Assembly: GCA_030706145.1 (NCBI GenBank)
Contig: JAUZPB010000022.1
Coordinates: forward strand, 1 to 48,735
DNA length: 48,735 nucleotides
Direction: 5' to 3'
DNA from: Bacteroidota bacterium
GTDB taxonomy: Bacteria > Bacteroidota > Ignavibacteria > Ignavibacteriales > SURF-24
This document shows, piece after piece, positions 25,705 through 35,336 of the stretch; position 1 is the first letter of the stretch, and each line of letters begins with the position of its first letter. Below the pieces are notes generated by a model that saw only the letters and a list, made by a program, of their open reading frames with translations, ran no database searches and was not told the DNA's origin. The translations under genes and the position numbers were made by a program.

Positions 25705-26703
25705 TCAGACAGCTTCAACTAATCTTTTTACAATTTCAACAGAAGTTATTCCTTCGGCCTCAGCATTAAAATTAGCAATAAGCCTATGTCGTAATACAGG
25801 AATTACAGCATGTTTTACATCATCGATATTTGGAGTAAATCTTCCCTCTATAATAGCTTTTGTCTTAGCAGCAAGAATTAAGTACTGGGAAGCACGTGGA
25901 CCAGCCCCCCATCTAACCCAATCTTTAATAAATTTCTGCGCCTGGCCATCTTTAGGTCTGGTTTTATTAACCAGATTCACAGAATATTCAATTACATTAT
26001 CAGCAACGGGAACTCTTCTAACAAGGTCCTGGAAAAGAATAATTTCCTCTGCTGTCAGGATTTTTCTTAGTTCTGCTTTATACTGGCTCGTCGTAGATTT
26101 TACTATTTCAATTTCCTCAGAATAAGAAGGATAATCGAGCCAGAGGTTGAACATAAATCTATCTAACTGAGCTTCTGGCAAGGGGTAAGTACCTTCCTGT
26201 TCAATTGGATTTTGAGTTGCCAAAACGAAGAAAGGTTCAGGCAAATTATAAGAAACACCTGCAGCCGTTACTCTATGTTCCTGCATAGCTTCAAGTAAAG
26301 CAGCCTGCGTCTTAGGAGGAGTTCTGTTAATCTCATCTGCTAAGACAATATTGGCAAATACAGGTCCCTGAATAAACCTGAAGGATCTTTTTCTATTGAC
26401 CGAGTCCTCTTCAATAATTTCTGTACCAGTGATATCACTTGGCATAAGATCCGGAGTAAACTGAATACGGTTAAATTTAAGGTCCAGAACTTCAGATAAA
26501 GTTTTTATAAGCAAAGTCTTAGCAAGTCCAGGAACACCAACTAAAAGGCAATGCCCGCGTGCAAATAAAGAGATCAGCAGGTTATCAATTATCAGGTCCT
26601 GACCAATAATAACCTTACCAATTTCCTGTTTAATATTTTTAACAGAAGCACTAAGTTTTTCAACGAGTTGGACATCGTTAGAATTTGCATTTTCAAGTTT
26701 CAA
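25705..26703 (-). CDS. MoxR-family AAA+ ATPase
   Basis: The product is 332 residues. The AAA+ core shows Walker A GVPGLAKTLL, Walker B VLADEINRTPPKTQAALLEAMQE, sensor ATQNPIEQEGTYPLPEAQLDRF (typical MoxR), and a C-terminal lid with RFTPNIDDVKHAVIPVLRHR. MoxR ATPases act as chaperones that activate or assemble other proteins, often with von Willebrand factor A-domain partners. Such a partner would normally follow (DUF58/VWA genes), but here the gene is the last of its operon and none follows. It starts with TTG at 26703, with AGGA upstream and only 10 bases after the surA-like gene, so it is cotranscribed with three envelope foldases. A role in envelope protein quality control is inferred from that. 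Confidence 0.92.
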   Translation of the reverse strand: MKLENANSNDVQLVEKLSASVKNIKQEIGKVIIGQDLIIDNLLISLFARGHCLLVGVPGLAKTLLIKTLSEVLDLKFNRIQFTPDLMPSDITGTEIIEEDSVNRKRSFRFIQGPVFANIVLADEINRTPPKTQAALLEAMQEHRVTAAGVSYNLPEPFFVLATQNPIEQEGTYPLPEAQLDRFMFNLWLDYPSYSEEIEIVKSTTSQYKAELRKILTAEEIILFQDLVRRVPVADNVIEYSVNLVNKTRPKDGQAQKFIKDWVRWGAGPRASQYLILAAKTKAIIEGRFTPNIDDVKHAVIPVLRHRLIANFNAEAEGITSVEIVKRLVEAV

Positions 26704-26713
26704 AATAAAATCC

Positions 26714-27985
26714 TTATAATCTTATTTCCCAGTAGATCTTTTCTTTAAGTTCATTTATCCATTGTTGGCGCAATTTGTCCTGTTTCTGATAGTCAGCAAG
26801 CTGTTTTATATCGGCATAGTCTGACTCAAGGTCAGCCTTGTGCTGAGGAGTCTTTTTAATCAGGTAAATAATATGATATCCATAGATCCCATTATTTAAT
26901 TCAATACGTTTTGGGTAGCTAATCTCGCCAGATTTAAGTTTTTCAACTTCAGCGAGCATATTTTTATCCAGCTGTCCAACGTCATATGTACCTATTAGGC
27001 CGCCGAACTTTTGAGTTTCCTTATCGTCGCTATACTTTTTAGCATATTCTTCGAATTTACCAAAACCTCTAAGAACACTATCACGCAGATCACTTAGGAA
27101 TTCAATAGTCTTTAAGTCAGCATCCTCATCGTTTTTAACTTTAATAAGTATGTGTCTAGCATGAACTGCATCGCCTCTTTTTTCGAGAGTTTGGATAATA
27201 TGAAAGCCAAATACAGTCTCAACGACGCCAGAGACCTGTCCAGGTTCAAGAGCGAAAGCAGTAGCTTCAAATTCAGGAACGAGTCTTCCTCTTTTTGAAA
27301 ATCCAAGGTCCCCTCCTTGTGAAGCGGTTCCAGGATCTTCCGAATACTTTTTAGCAAGTTCTGCAAAATCTTTACCCGATTTAATAGAATCGATCAGGCT
27401 CTGGGCAAAATCTCTTGCCTTTTGTTTAACTTTTTCACTTGCCTTAGGGTTAACGAAAATGTGCGAAATAGTATATTTTTCAGGAATAAGTCCAAGAGAA
27501 TCTTTATAAGTCTTGTAGAATTCCACAACCTCACGTCTTGAAGACTCGACCATACCGAATTTTTTCTGCATTAGGGTCTGTGCCATCAGGCTTTTTCTAG
27601 TATTTTCTCTTAACTCTCTTTTTATTTTTTCAATAGTCATCCCATAAGCTTGTTCAACTTTTTCTTTAGATCCGAACTGCTGAGTAAATTGCTCTATCTG
27701 ATAATCGACTCTTCTATTTACATCATCATCAGATACAGTAACAGAATCCAATAGAGACTGAGCATAAAGAAGTTTCTCCTCAATGATTGCATTTAGGATC
27801 TGTTTCTTCAAGGCAGGGTCCGCTGGATTCAAATTGCGCTGAGCAGCAAGTTGACTTGTACGAAAGTCGACTTCACTTTTCATTATCACTTCATTATTGA
27901 CGACAGCTGCTATCTTATCGATAACTTCCTGTGCATGCAAAGAGGAAGCAATAAATATAATAACAAAAAAGAGAAACTTTTTCAT
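26714..27985 (-). CDS. surA: SurA-like periplasmic chaperone / peptidyl-prolyl isomerase
   Basis: The product is 423 residues with a signal peptide (about 1-18, ending LHAQ). The N-terminal SurA chaperone domain (VIDKIAAVVNNEVIMKSEVD.., then ..ILNAIIEEKLLYAQS) is followed by two parvulin (rotamase) domains. One runs about 170-270 (ISHIFVNP..YSEDPGTASQGGDLGF..GFHIIQ) and the other about 275-375 (ARHILIK..KYSDDKETQKFGGLIG..YGYHIIYL). A C-terminal helix follows. SurA escorts unfolded outer-membrane proteins across the periplasm, which fits LptD and other beta-barrels in this genome. It lies between a parvulin-type lipoprotein (adjacent, no gap) and moxR. The symbol follows architecture. Confidence 0.9.
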   Translation of the reverse strand: MKKFLFFVIIFIASSLHAQEVIDKIAAVVNNEVIMKSEVDFRTSQLAAQRNLNPADPALKKQILNAIIEEKLLYAQSLLDSVTVSDDDVNRRVDYQIEQFTQQFGSKEKVEQAYGMTIEKIKRELRENTRKSLMAQTLMQKKFGMVESSRREVVEFYKTYKDSLGLIPEKYTISHIFVNPKASEKVKQKARDFAQSLIDSIKSGKDFAELAKKYSEDPGTASQGGDLGFSKRGRLVPEFEATAFALEPGQVSGVVETVFGFHIIQTLEKRGDAVHARHILIKVKNDEDADLKTIEFLSDLRDSVLRGFGKFEEYAKKYSDDKETQKFGGLIGTYDVGQLDKNMLAEVEKLKSGEISYPKRIELNNGIYGYHIIYLIKKTPQHKADLESDYADIKQLADYQKQDKLRQQWINELKEKIYWEIRL

Positions 27986-28819
27986 CTATTTTCCTGATTT
28001 TAATTCAATTTTATGGTTGCTATATAAGTATTTTAAATAGTCATGCAGTAGCTGTTCCCTTTTTCTCATAAGGAACTTCTCAGTGACCAGAGATTTAACA
28101 TCCTCAAAGGATGGGATATCATTTTGCGAGTATTTTCTTATCAGTTGTACCACAGCGAATTCATTAGGTTCCGTATTTAAGACAATACTTACTTCATTTG
28201 GGTTAAGCTCCTGCAATAATGAGAGCAAAGATGCAGGTTGAATCTGATAATCATATTCAAAGAGTAATAGTTTATCACTTTTGATGGAATTATCTTTCCC
28301 GAAAGCATTTGCAGCACTGTTCCAGTCACTTTCAATTAAAGAACTTCTAAAAAGAATTGCTTTATTTTCGTCGTTAAAGCACATTTTATTATAAAGGAAA
28401 GAAATATGAGACAGACGGAATTCATCCTTGTGCGAGTTAAAGAAATCAAGGAGTTCTTCATTAGTCGGTTCATGAGATTTTCTTTCCATGAGGCGCCTGA
28501 ATAAAAAAGCTTTGGCTAGTTCTTTTTTAGATTTATCTAAAATTCGCTTAAATTCCTCGTCTTTTAGTATACCTTCCTTAACAGCCTCATTGTAGAAAAG
28601 TTCCGTCTCGATCCAATTTCTCACATACTCGTTCTTATGGCTTAAAAGCAGTCCAGAAGTATCAATATCCTTAGAGATGTCATCCTCGGAGAGATAAGAA
28701 TCATCAACTTTGGCAATAAAATCCTTGTGGGACTTTTCTTTGCCGCAGCCATAAAACAGAGCTGCGGCAAGAAGAAAAGATACAAAAAAGATGTTAGTTT
28801 GATTTATAAGCTTTTTCAA
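27986..28819 (-). CDS. Lipoprotein with SurA/parvulin-like fold, degenerate isomerase domain
   Basis: From TTG 28819 the product is 277 residues. The N-terminus KKLINQTNIFFVSFLLAAALFYGC is a lipoprotein signal with the lipid Cys about residue 25. The following FIAKVDDSYLSEDDISKDID and helical stretch resemble the N-terminal domain of SurA/PpiC proteins. The later region (about 130-240) has the size of a parvulin domain but lacks the usual GGDLG and GFH signatures, so isomerase activity is doubtful. A longer frame starts with TTG at 28837. Both starts overlap the upstream gene (26 or 44 bases). I prefer 28819 because a Lys-Lys signal N-region follows. It is probably a membrane-tethered chaperone. 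Confidence 0.72.
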   Translation of the reverse strand: MKKLINQTNIFFVSFLLAAALFYGCGKEKSHKDFIAKVDDSYLSEDDISKDIDTSGLLLSHKNEYVRNWIETELFYNEAVKEGILKDEEFKRILDKSKKELAKAFLFRRLMERKSHEPTNEELLDFFNSHKDEFRLSHISFLYNKMCFNDENKAILFRSSLIESDWNSAANAFGKDNSIKSDKLLLFEYDYQIQPASLLSLLQELNPNEVSIVLNTEPNEFAVVQLIRKYSQNDIPSFEDVKSLVTEKFLMRKREQLLHDYLKYLYSNHKIELKSGK

Positions 28820-30776
28820 GTTCTTCGCTAAAAACAACAGGTTTGTATTTGTTTTTCAGGTTATTAATATATTCATTTTCCAGGCGTTTACTTTCCTCTT
28901 CCTGGAATTGGCCTGATACTTCAGCTCTAGCTTCTTCAAAGCTTTTCTGATGCGAAGGATCTTTTTTAATAAGTTTCACGATTGAATAACCGTTTGCATA
29001 CTGAAATGGTTTTGAATAGTCGCCTTCATTGCTGAGTTTATTAGCTTCTTCAGCCAAAGGACTAGATTTGAGTTCGACTAAACCATAATTGCCTGCTTTT
29101 TCCTTAAAGCCAGGTCTTTCAGTATATTTTGCAGCAAGTGTATCAAAGTTAGCGCCTGACTGAAGCTTATTATAATAAAAGTTAATAGCTGAATCTGTTC
29201 TAGCGAAAATCTCGCTAAATTCAATTCTATCTGGCCAGAAATACTTTTCTTTATTGTTATTATAGAATTCGACAAGTTTAAGACTATCTAGTTTTATTTT
29301 GCTCCAAATCTCATCATCCTGAAGTTTGAAGATATAAATACCATTTCTATAGTCTTCCATAAGAGAAGCAAATTGCTGGTCATTTTGTTCTAATTTTTTC
29401 ACTTCCGAAGAAATGATCTCATTTTCACCTATCTTGTTCAAAGCATTCTTAACCAAACTTTCATTTATAAATTTTCCAGTAAAGTCAGGTAATTCTTCGA
29501 CTTTCTTAAAAAAAGAATCGGCAATTACAGGTGAACCTGCAAAGGAATAAAGTACAGAATCCTTTACTATTTTGCGCAGTTTTGAATCATAGTATTCTTT
29601 ACCAATCCTTGTAGTATCTGCATTTCTATCGATCAAAGAAACTATATTGTTCTTAAAAGAAAATTTGTAGGCGTTTTTGAGTCCATTAATATACTTAACG
29701 TAGTCCTGATCATAGCGAGTTTTCTTATAGAGCTGTTTCAATTCCTCTTTACTTTCCTCAAAAGAAGGATATGCTCTGACGTCAGTAACTTTTAGTACAT
29801 GAAATCCATAGTTAGTTTTGAAAATATCGGAGACCTGCCCTAATTTCAAATTAAAAGCAGTTTCGTCAAATTCCTTTACCATCATTCTTCTTTCAAAGTA
29901 ACCAAGATCGCCTCCAGCTGGTTTTGTACCGGGGTCTTCAGAATATTTTCTTGCCAAAGTTGCAAAGTCGGCACCTTTATCAAGTTGTTCCTTTATATCC
30001 TTAATTTTTGCAAGTGCTTTGGCAGTATCAACTGCGCCACTATCAGACTTAAAGCTAATCAATATGTGGCTAGCGCGCAAAGAAGGGATTCTATCTCTTT
30101 TTTCAGTTACTTTTATAAGATGATAACCCAAACGAGTCTTAACAACAGCAGGATAAATTTGACCCACAGGAGTGTTATAAGCAGCATCTTCAATATCAGG
30201 AATAATTGTACCGGCTGTAATGAAGTAAATATCACCGCCGCTGTTCTTAGAATAAGGGTCGGCTGAGTACTGCCTAGCAAGAGACTCGAAGCTTTCTCCT
30301 TTCTTTATTCTATCGAGAAGAGATAATGCTAATTTTTTAGCCTGTTCATCACCTGTTGTATCAGGTCTAATCATAATATGGCTTACTCTAAGCTCATATT
30401 TCCTTTTATTGTAAAGATCCTTTACTCCCGGTTCAATAACTTCTTTTTCAATCAGATAAGTAGAACCAACTTTTTCTTTATAATCATTTAATTCTGACTG
30501 AAGAGTTGAGTTTTGATCGAACCCTCTGGCTTGAGCGTCCTTTAGTTTCATTTTGAAATTCACATAAAGGTCCAAAAAGCTTTTTAATTTTGGAAGTGAA
30601 TCTTTCTTTGCTGCTTCCAAGCTTCCAGCATTCTTAGCATAAACACTTTCCAATTCACCTAAAGTAATATTATCTTTTCCATACTCGGCGACAACCATTT
30701 TTGAATGCTCAGGGGCACAAGAAGAGAGGATAAAAGTTGTTATGAGAAGTAAAACGGATATGATCCGAAAACGCAT
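28794..30776 (-). CDS. Lipoprotein with multiple parvulin (PpiC) domains
   Basis: The product is 660 residues with lipobox ILSSC (Cys at about 20). After a SurA-type N-terminal domain come two clear rotamase domains: VSHIMIRPD..YSADPYSKNSGGDIYF..GYHLIKV (about 130-235) and ASHILISFK..YSEDPGTKPAGGDLGYF..GFHVLKV (about 236-340). A long helical linker and a third, weaker domain (about 500-610, with EFSEIFA..YTERPGFKEKAGNYG..GYSIVKL) follow. This is PpiD/SurA-like chaperone architecture anchored by lipid instead of a transmembrane helix. It is the first gene of the four-gene foldase-moxR operon, with a strong GGAGG ribosome site before the ATG. Confidence 0.87.
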   Translation of the reverse strand: MRFRIISVLLLITTFILSSCAPEHSKMVVAEYGKDNITLGELESVYAKNAGSLEAAKKDSLPKLKSFLDLYVNFKMKLKDAQARGFDQNSTLQSELNDYKEKVGSTYLIEKEVIEPGVKDLYNKRKYELRVSHIMIRPDTTGDEQAKKLALSLLDRIKKGESFESLARQYSADPYSKNSGGDIYFITAGTIIPDIEDAAYNTPVGQIYPAVVKTRLGYHLIKVTEKRDRIPSLRASHILISFKSDSGAVDTAKALAKIKDIKEQLDKGADFATLARKYSEDPGTKPAGGDLGYFERRMMVKEFDETAFNLKLGQVSDIFKTNYGFHVLKVTDVRAYPSFEESKEELKQLYKKTRYDQDYVKYINGLKNAYKFSFKNNIVSLIDRNADTTRIGKEYYDSKLRKIVKDSVLYSFAGSPVIADSFFKKVEELPDFTGKFINESLVKNALNKIGENEIISSEVKKLEQNDQQFASLMEDYRNGIYIFKLQDDEIWSKIKLDSLKLVEFYNNNKEKYFWPDRIEFSEIFARTDSAINFYYNKLQSGANFDTLAAKYTERPGFKEKAGNYGLVELKSSPLAEEANKLSNEGDYSKPFQYANGYSIVKLIKKDPSHQKSFEEARAEVSGQFQEEESKRLENEYINNLKNKYKPVVFSEELEKAYKSN

Positions 30777-30894
30777 TGATTAACCTCCAATGTTTTAAAA
30801 TTTAAGATGTTATTTTAGCTAAAGCTAATAATAAAAGCAAGGGAATTAAGGATTAGGAAGAGGACAGAATTACGGATCCAGCAACTTCTTAGTA

Positions 30895-30939
30895 AATAGA
30901 AGCAGAATACCTTTTGAGAAAAAGCAAACTGCTTCTATT
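30895..30939 (-). terminator. Probable terminator after the subtilase gene
   Basis: AATAGAAGCAG (30895-30905) and CTGCTTCTATT (30929-30939) form an 11-base perfect stem. It lies 40 bases beyond the subtilase stop on the minus strand, with a modest TTTACTAAG tail. Confidence 0.6.
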
Positions 30940-30978
30940 ATTATTGAAGTTTAAAGACACAAAAGCAAAATAACAGGA

Positions 30979-32724
30979 CTACTTTGCAAGAACTATTTTA
31001 ATGGTGTTATTAAAACTACCTGCTGACATCCTAATGAAATAAATTCCGCTGGCAAGGCTGCTACCATCTAAGGTAAAAGAATACTGCCCCTTTTCCCTAC
31101 TACCTTCAAAAAGCGTAGATATTTTTACACCCAAAACATTATACAGTTCCAATCTAACAAAAGACTCAGCTGGAATTGAATAGGAAATTTTTGTAGTAGG
31201 ATTAAAAGGATTTGGATAGTTCTGTTCAAGGACAAAACTATTGGGTATGTTATTTTTCTTGTCACTAACGTCAGTTGCCAGGCTAAGTACATAATCGAGA
31301 GCCTTTTTGGCATCAATTATTCCCCAGCCATAGAATCTATCAGGATTTGATTTATTTGAACCGCTATTTCTAAGGGCATCTCTTATCTGGACTGGAGTAG
31401 CCTTTGGATCAGCAGATAAAAGTAAGGCTGCAACACCCGCTGTCAAAGGGCAGCTAAAAGAAGTCCCGCTTCCACTTACATACTCATTTGGGGCAGTAGA
31501 GCCTGCCAGAGTATCGGACACCCCCATAGCCATTACATCAGGCTTAATTCTTCCATCTGAAGTCGGTCCAATGCTACTAAAATAGGCTTTCTTTCCTAAG
31601 TAATCGACAGCTCCAACTGTAACAATGCTATCTGCATCGGCAGGAGCACCAAGTGTATTATGTTCTGAATTTTCTCCTTCATTTCCGGCAGAAACGACCA
31701 CCACAATGCCTTTTCTTGCTGCAAGAGCAGCAGCTTTAGTTATTCTAGCTGTATGGCCATTCATATCCTGCCAGGTATAGCTCTGGTAGGGCGGATCAAA
31801 AGTAAGATAGCCAAGGGAAGTAGAAATAACATCAACGCCAATGCTATCGGCCCATTCCATAGCAGCTATCCAATTATCTTCCTCAACAGGAGTTTCGCTT
31901 TCTGTATTTTCTGTTTTGGCCAATATAAAATTAGCTTCATAAGCCGGGCCTATTAATTTGCTATCTTTGAAGCCGCCGACTGCAGAAAGTGTTGCAGTGC
32001 CATGAGAGCCTTCACCTTTAAGGTTAGGGGCATCGCCTACATTGGGGCCATTATTTACAAAATCCCACTTAGCCAAAATCTTCATCTTGCTGAAGACCTC
32101 GTGAGCTAAGTTACTAAAGCCAGCATCAAAGACACCAACTGTTACACCTTTGCCTGAATACCCCAAAGCATGAACAGTTGGCACATTTATCTGCTGAAGC
32201 TGTGTAAAAGAGCTCCCATAGTTAAGAGAATAAATATCTTTTTTTAGAGTATTATTGGAAATGCCGGCTGGTTTACTTAAATCTCCAATATTTAACTTAA
32301 ATTTTCCTACCAGGTCTACTTGCTTTACATATGGAAGAGAGGAAACAAGTTTGACCATACGGGCACTAAGAAAACCACTAACTCCGTTAAACCACTTAGA
32401 TTTTTGTTTAAGAAGAAAGCCATAATTCTTCAGGAGATTCACATAGTCCGGAAAGATGGGGTAATCAGTTATGTCAATCAAAGCATCTTTATCAAGCAGT
32501 TTTGCCCGTCTTTGAACAGATTTTTCGCCTAAATAATTTTCAGGCTGCATTTTAGCAGTCTCTTTATTTAGTCCTTTATCTGAAAAAAACACCCAGACAA
32601 GTACTTTTTCATCTGGTTTAACTGAGCTAATCCTTGATCTTAAGGCTTCAGTTATTTTGCCGCCATTTGCAAAGGCAGCTGTACAAAAAAAGAATAGAAA
32701 TAAAAGTATTAAACTCTTACGCAT
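30979..32724 (-). CDS. Secreted subtilisin-like (S8) serine protease with type IX sorting domain
   Basis: The product is 581 residues. A signal peptide (1-19, ending AFAN) is followed by a propeptide-like region (about 20-165). The S8 catalytic domain has Asp200 (VGVFDAGF), His241 (GSHGTAT), oxyanion Asn348 (VVSAGNEG) and Ser422 (SGTSFSCP), a complete active site. Residues about 490-581 form a type A C-terminal sorting domain (LEQNYPNPFNPTTKISYSIP... to KIVLAK). The enzyme is expected outside the cell or on its surface, degrading peptides or maturing other exported proteins. It is a single gene on the minus strand, between metG and the foldase operon, with its own terminator. Confidence 0.95.
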   Translation of the reverse strand: MRKSLILLFLFFFCTAAFANGGKITEALRSRISSVKPDEKVLVWVFFSDKGLNKETAKMQPENYLGEKSVQRRAKLLDKDALIDITDYPIFPDYVNLLKNYGFLLKQKSKWFNGVSGFLSARMVKLVSSLPYVKQVDLVGKFKLNIGDLSKPAGISNNTLKKDIYSLNYGSSFTQLQQINVPTVHALGYSGKGVTVGVFDAGFSNLAHEVFSKMKILAKWDFVNNGPNVGDAPNLKGEGSHGTATLSAVGGFKDSKLIGPAYEANFILAKTENTESETPVEEDNWIAAMEWADSIGVDVISTSLGYLTFDPPYQSYTWQDMNGHTARITKAAALAARKGIVVVVSAGNEGENSEHNTLGAPADADSIVTVGAVDYLGKKAYFSSIGPTSDGRIKPDVMAMGVSDTLAGSTAPNEYVSGSGTSFSCPLTAGVAALLLSADPKATPVQIRDALRNSGSNKSNPDRFYGWGIIDAKKALDYVLSLATDVSDKKNNIPNSFVLEQNYPNPFNPTTKISYSIPAESFVRLELYNVLGVKISTLFEGSREKGQYSFTLDGSSLASGIYFIRMSAGSFNNTIKIVLAK

Positions 32725-32901
32725 GTTATCCCAAAAGTTAATCGATTATAAATCATATTAAATTATAAAATATAAGTGATAAAAAGTACACAATAGTCAG
32801 AATGTAAGAAAGACAGATCACCTGTAAAAATTAGATTTTAGATACTATTTAGATTATAGGAGAAAAAAGGCAAAAAGATAATGCAATTATGCAGTGTGCT
32901 T

Positions 32902-32945
32902 TATAAAAAGCTGCCGCATTGTGAATAATCTAACAAATGCGGCAG
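32902..32945 (-). terminator. Rho-independent terminator after metG
   Basis: CTGCCGCATT (32911-32920) and AATGCGGCAG (32936-32945) form a 10-base perfect stem. On the minus strand a CTTTTTAT tail follows. The stem starts 56 bases beyond the metG stop. Confidence 0.9.
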
Positions 32946-33000
32946 TTCTTTCAAAATTTCAGGTTAAAAAAGAGATATTTGAACTAAAAGGTTTGGCAAA

Positions 33001-35046
33001 TCATCTAGCTCTTGTACCAGGCTTAATGCTTCCATCGACCTGGAGAAGAGAAAGTTTACCATCACTTCCCTCTACAGCTAGTATCATTCCTTGTGATTCC
33101 AGTCCCATCAGTTTAGCAGGTTTAAGGTTAGCAACCATGATAACTTTTTTACCTACAAGATCTTCCGGTTGGAAACTTTTCCCAATTCCAGCAATGATCT
33201 GACGCTGTTCAAAGCCAAGATTCACTTTAAGTTTAAGCAGCTTGTCGCTTTTAGCAACTTTTTCAGCTGAAACAATTTCTGCTGTTCTAAGCTGGACTTT
33301 TAAAAAATCATCAATTGTTATCTCTTCAAATTTCTCTGTTTCCTGGGGTGTTTCTGAAGTGCTTCCAAGCTGGGACATTTGTTTTTCAATAACGCTATCT
33401 TCAATTTTTGTAAAAAGGATCTCAGCTTTATTAAGCACGTGACCAGCTTTAAGGTTTGCTTCTCCGGATTTGAACCAGTCAGTCGGAGCAGCATTTAACA
33501 TCTTAAAGAGTTTCTCTGCAGAAAAAGGAATAACAGGATAGAACATTTCAGCAAGAGTATAAATGATCTGCAAAGACAGATTAATAGTAGTAGCGCACTG
33601 CTCTTTATCTGATTTAACTGATTTCCAGGGTTCAGAATCGTTAAAATATTTATTGCCAGCTCGGGCAAGGTTCATTATTTCGGCAACACCATCTTTTATC
33701 TTATACTTTTCAAACAAGTCAGAAACTTTTTTCGGGTAGCCAGATAGCAGATTTAATATTTCCTGGTCAATTGGTTTTAACTCACCTTTTTCCGGAACCT
33801 TACCATCGAAATGTTTATGAACGAAAGTAAAAGTTCTATTTACAAAATTTCCAAGAATATCGGCTAATTCTCCGTTATTTCTGGACTGAAATTCTTTCCA
33901 GTAGAAGTCAGTATCACGGTTTTCCGGAAGGTTTGCAGCCAGACAATAGCGCAAGGGATCGGCCGGGAAAAGTTTCAGAAAATCAATAACGTCAATTCCC
34001 CAGTTTCGGCTCTTTGAGAACTTTTTCCCCTCGAAATTTAAGAACTCATTAGCCGGTACATTCTGAGGAAGTACATATTTATCGGTATTAGCATCATTCC
34101 AAGCCATTAGCATTGAAGGGAAAATGATTGTGTGAAAAACAATATTATCCTTTCCAATAAAGGCTACATATTTTGTATTTGTATCCTGCCAATATTTCTT
34201 CCAAAGGTTTTCATCGCCTTTTATCCTTGAGAGCTCTTTAGTAGCAGAAATATATCCCAAGACTGCCTCAAACCAGACATACAAAACTTTACCCTGTGCA
34301 TCATCTAAAGGTACTTGTACTCCCCAATCCAGGTCCCTAGTTATGGCTCTATCCTGAAGTCCATCTTTGAACCATCCACGGCAATATTGAAGAACGTTGT
34401 CTTTCCATCCATATTTTTTGCTCATTTGGGCAACATACTCTTCGAGTCTAGACTGATATTTTCCAAGAGGAAAGAAATAGTGAGAAGTTTCCTTTAGTAC
34501 AGGAGTTTGCCCTGTTATTTTACTTTTAGGGTTCTTCAGATCAGCCGGGTCATATAAAGCGCCGCAATTTTCACATTCGTCGCTTCTAGCCTGTTCATTA
34601 CCGCAATTAGGGCAAGTTCCTTCGACATACCGGTCAGGGAGGAACATTTTAGCCTTTTCATCATAAAACTGAAGTGATTTTTTTTCATTAAGAATTCCCT
34701 GGTTATAGAAATTCAGGAAGAATTCCTTAGATGTCTCATGGTGAATTGGCAGGCTGGTTCTGGAGTAAATGTCGAAGCTCATTCCAAACTGCTCGAAGGC
34801 TTGTTTATTAATGTTATGGAATCTATCTATAACTTCTTTTGGAGTAATTCCCTCTTTGTCAGCAGTAATTGTGATTGGGACCCCATGTTCATCAGATCCA
34901 CAAATAAAAATGATATTACTGCCAATTAATCTTTTATACCGCACATAAATATCTGCAGGTAAATAAGCTCCGCTCAAATGTCCCAAGTGAATCGGTCCGT
35001 TTGCATAAGGCAAAGCGGAAGTAACAATAATTTTTTCCTTATCCAA
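33001..35046 (-). CDS. metG: Methionyl-tRNA synthetase with C-terminal tRNA-binding domain
   Basis: This class I synthetase charges both initiator and elongator tRNA-Met. It has 681 residues. ALPYANGPIHLGHLSGAYL contains the HIGH motif. The zinc knuckle has two Cys pairs (CPNC and CENC, about 145-160). KKFSKSRNWGID is the KMSKS loop. A helical anticodon domain leads to a C-terminal EMAP-II/Trbp111-like dimerisation and tRNA-binding domain (about 575-681, starting TIDDFLKVQLRTAEIV and containing VMVANLKPAKLMGLESQGMILA). The start is TTG at 35046 with AGGA six bases upstream. An in-frame stop lies two codons further up and no ATG precedes the HIGH motif. Confidence 0.97.
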   Translation of the reverse strand: MDKEKIIVTSALPYANGPIHLGHLSGAYLPADIYVRYKRLIGSNIIFICGSDEHGVPITITADKEGITPKEVIDRFHNINKQAFEQFGMSFDIYSRTSLPIHHETSKEFFLNFYNQGILNEKKSLQFYDEKAKMFLPDRYVEGTCPNCGNEQARSDECENCGALYDPADLKNPKSKITGQTPVLKETSHYFFPLGKYQSRLEEYVAQMSKKYGWKDNVLQYCRGWFKDGLQDRAITRDLDWGVQVPLDDAQGKVLYVWFEAVLGYISATKELSRIKGDENLWKKYWQDTNTKYVAFIGKDNIVFHTIIFPSMLMAWNDANTDKYVLPQNVPANEFLNFEGKKFSKSRNWGIDVIDFLKLFPADPLRYCLAANLPENRDTDFYWKEFQSRNNGELADILGNFVNRTFTFVHKHFDGKVPEKGELKPIDQEILNLLSGYPKKVSDLFEKYKIKDGVAEIMNLARAGNKYFNDSEPWKSVKSDKEQCATTINLSLQIIYTLAEMFYPVIPFSAEKLFKMLNAAPTDWFKSGEANLKAGHVLNKAEILFTKIEDSVIEKQMSQLGSTSETPQETEKFEEITIDDFLKVQLRTAEIVSAEKVAKSDKLLKLKVNLGFEQRQIIAGIGKSFQPEDLVGKKVIMVANLKPAKLMGLESQGMILAVEGSDGKLSLLQVDGSIKPGTRAR

Positions 35047-35315
35047 CTTTCATCCTACGATTTATTTTTCTTTCAAATATACACATTTTTTTCGGAATTT
35101 TTCCTTTGGGAGTGCTTCTTAGGCGAATTAGTTGTAAGTTATTTATGCTGTTGTTATTAACTTGAAAGATATTGCCTAAAGGAATTTTCCATAACCCAAA
35201 TCTAAAAGAAAATGGAACTCTGTAGGAAGAAATTTTTACATTTTAACTTAATGTACAAATGGTATGTTTACAATTTGAATTTTAGGGCTACATAGTTTAA
35301 ATTACTAAAAATTTT

Positions 35316-35329
35316 AGGAGGGGTGGAGG
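35316..35329 (+). promoter_or_regulatory. Double Shine-Dalgarno before the alcohol dehydrogenase gene
   Basis: AGGAGGGG at 35316-35323 and GGAGG at 35325-35329 stand side by side. The second is 7 bases before ATG 35337. Two strong ribosome sites in tandem suggest efficient translation of the dehydrogenase-kinase pair. Confidence 0.7.
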
Positions 35330-35336
35330 ATCTAAT

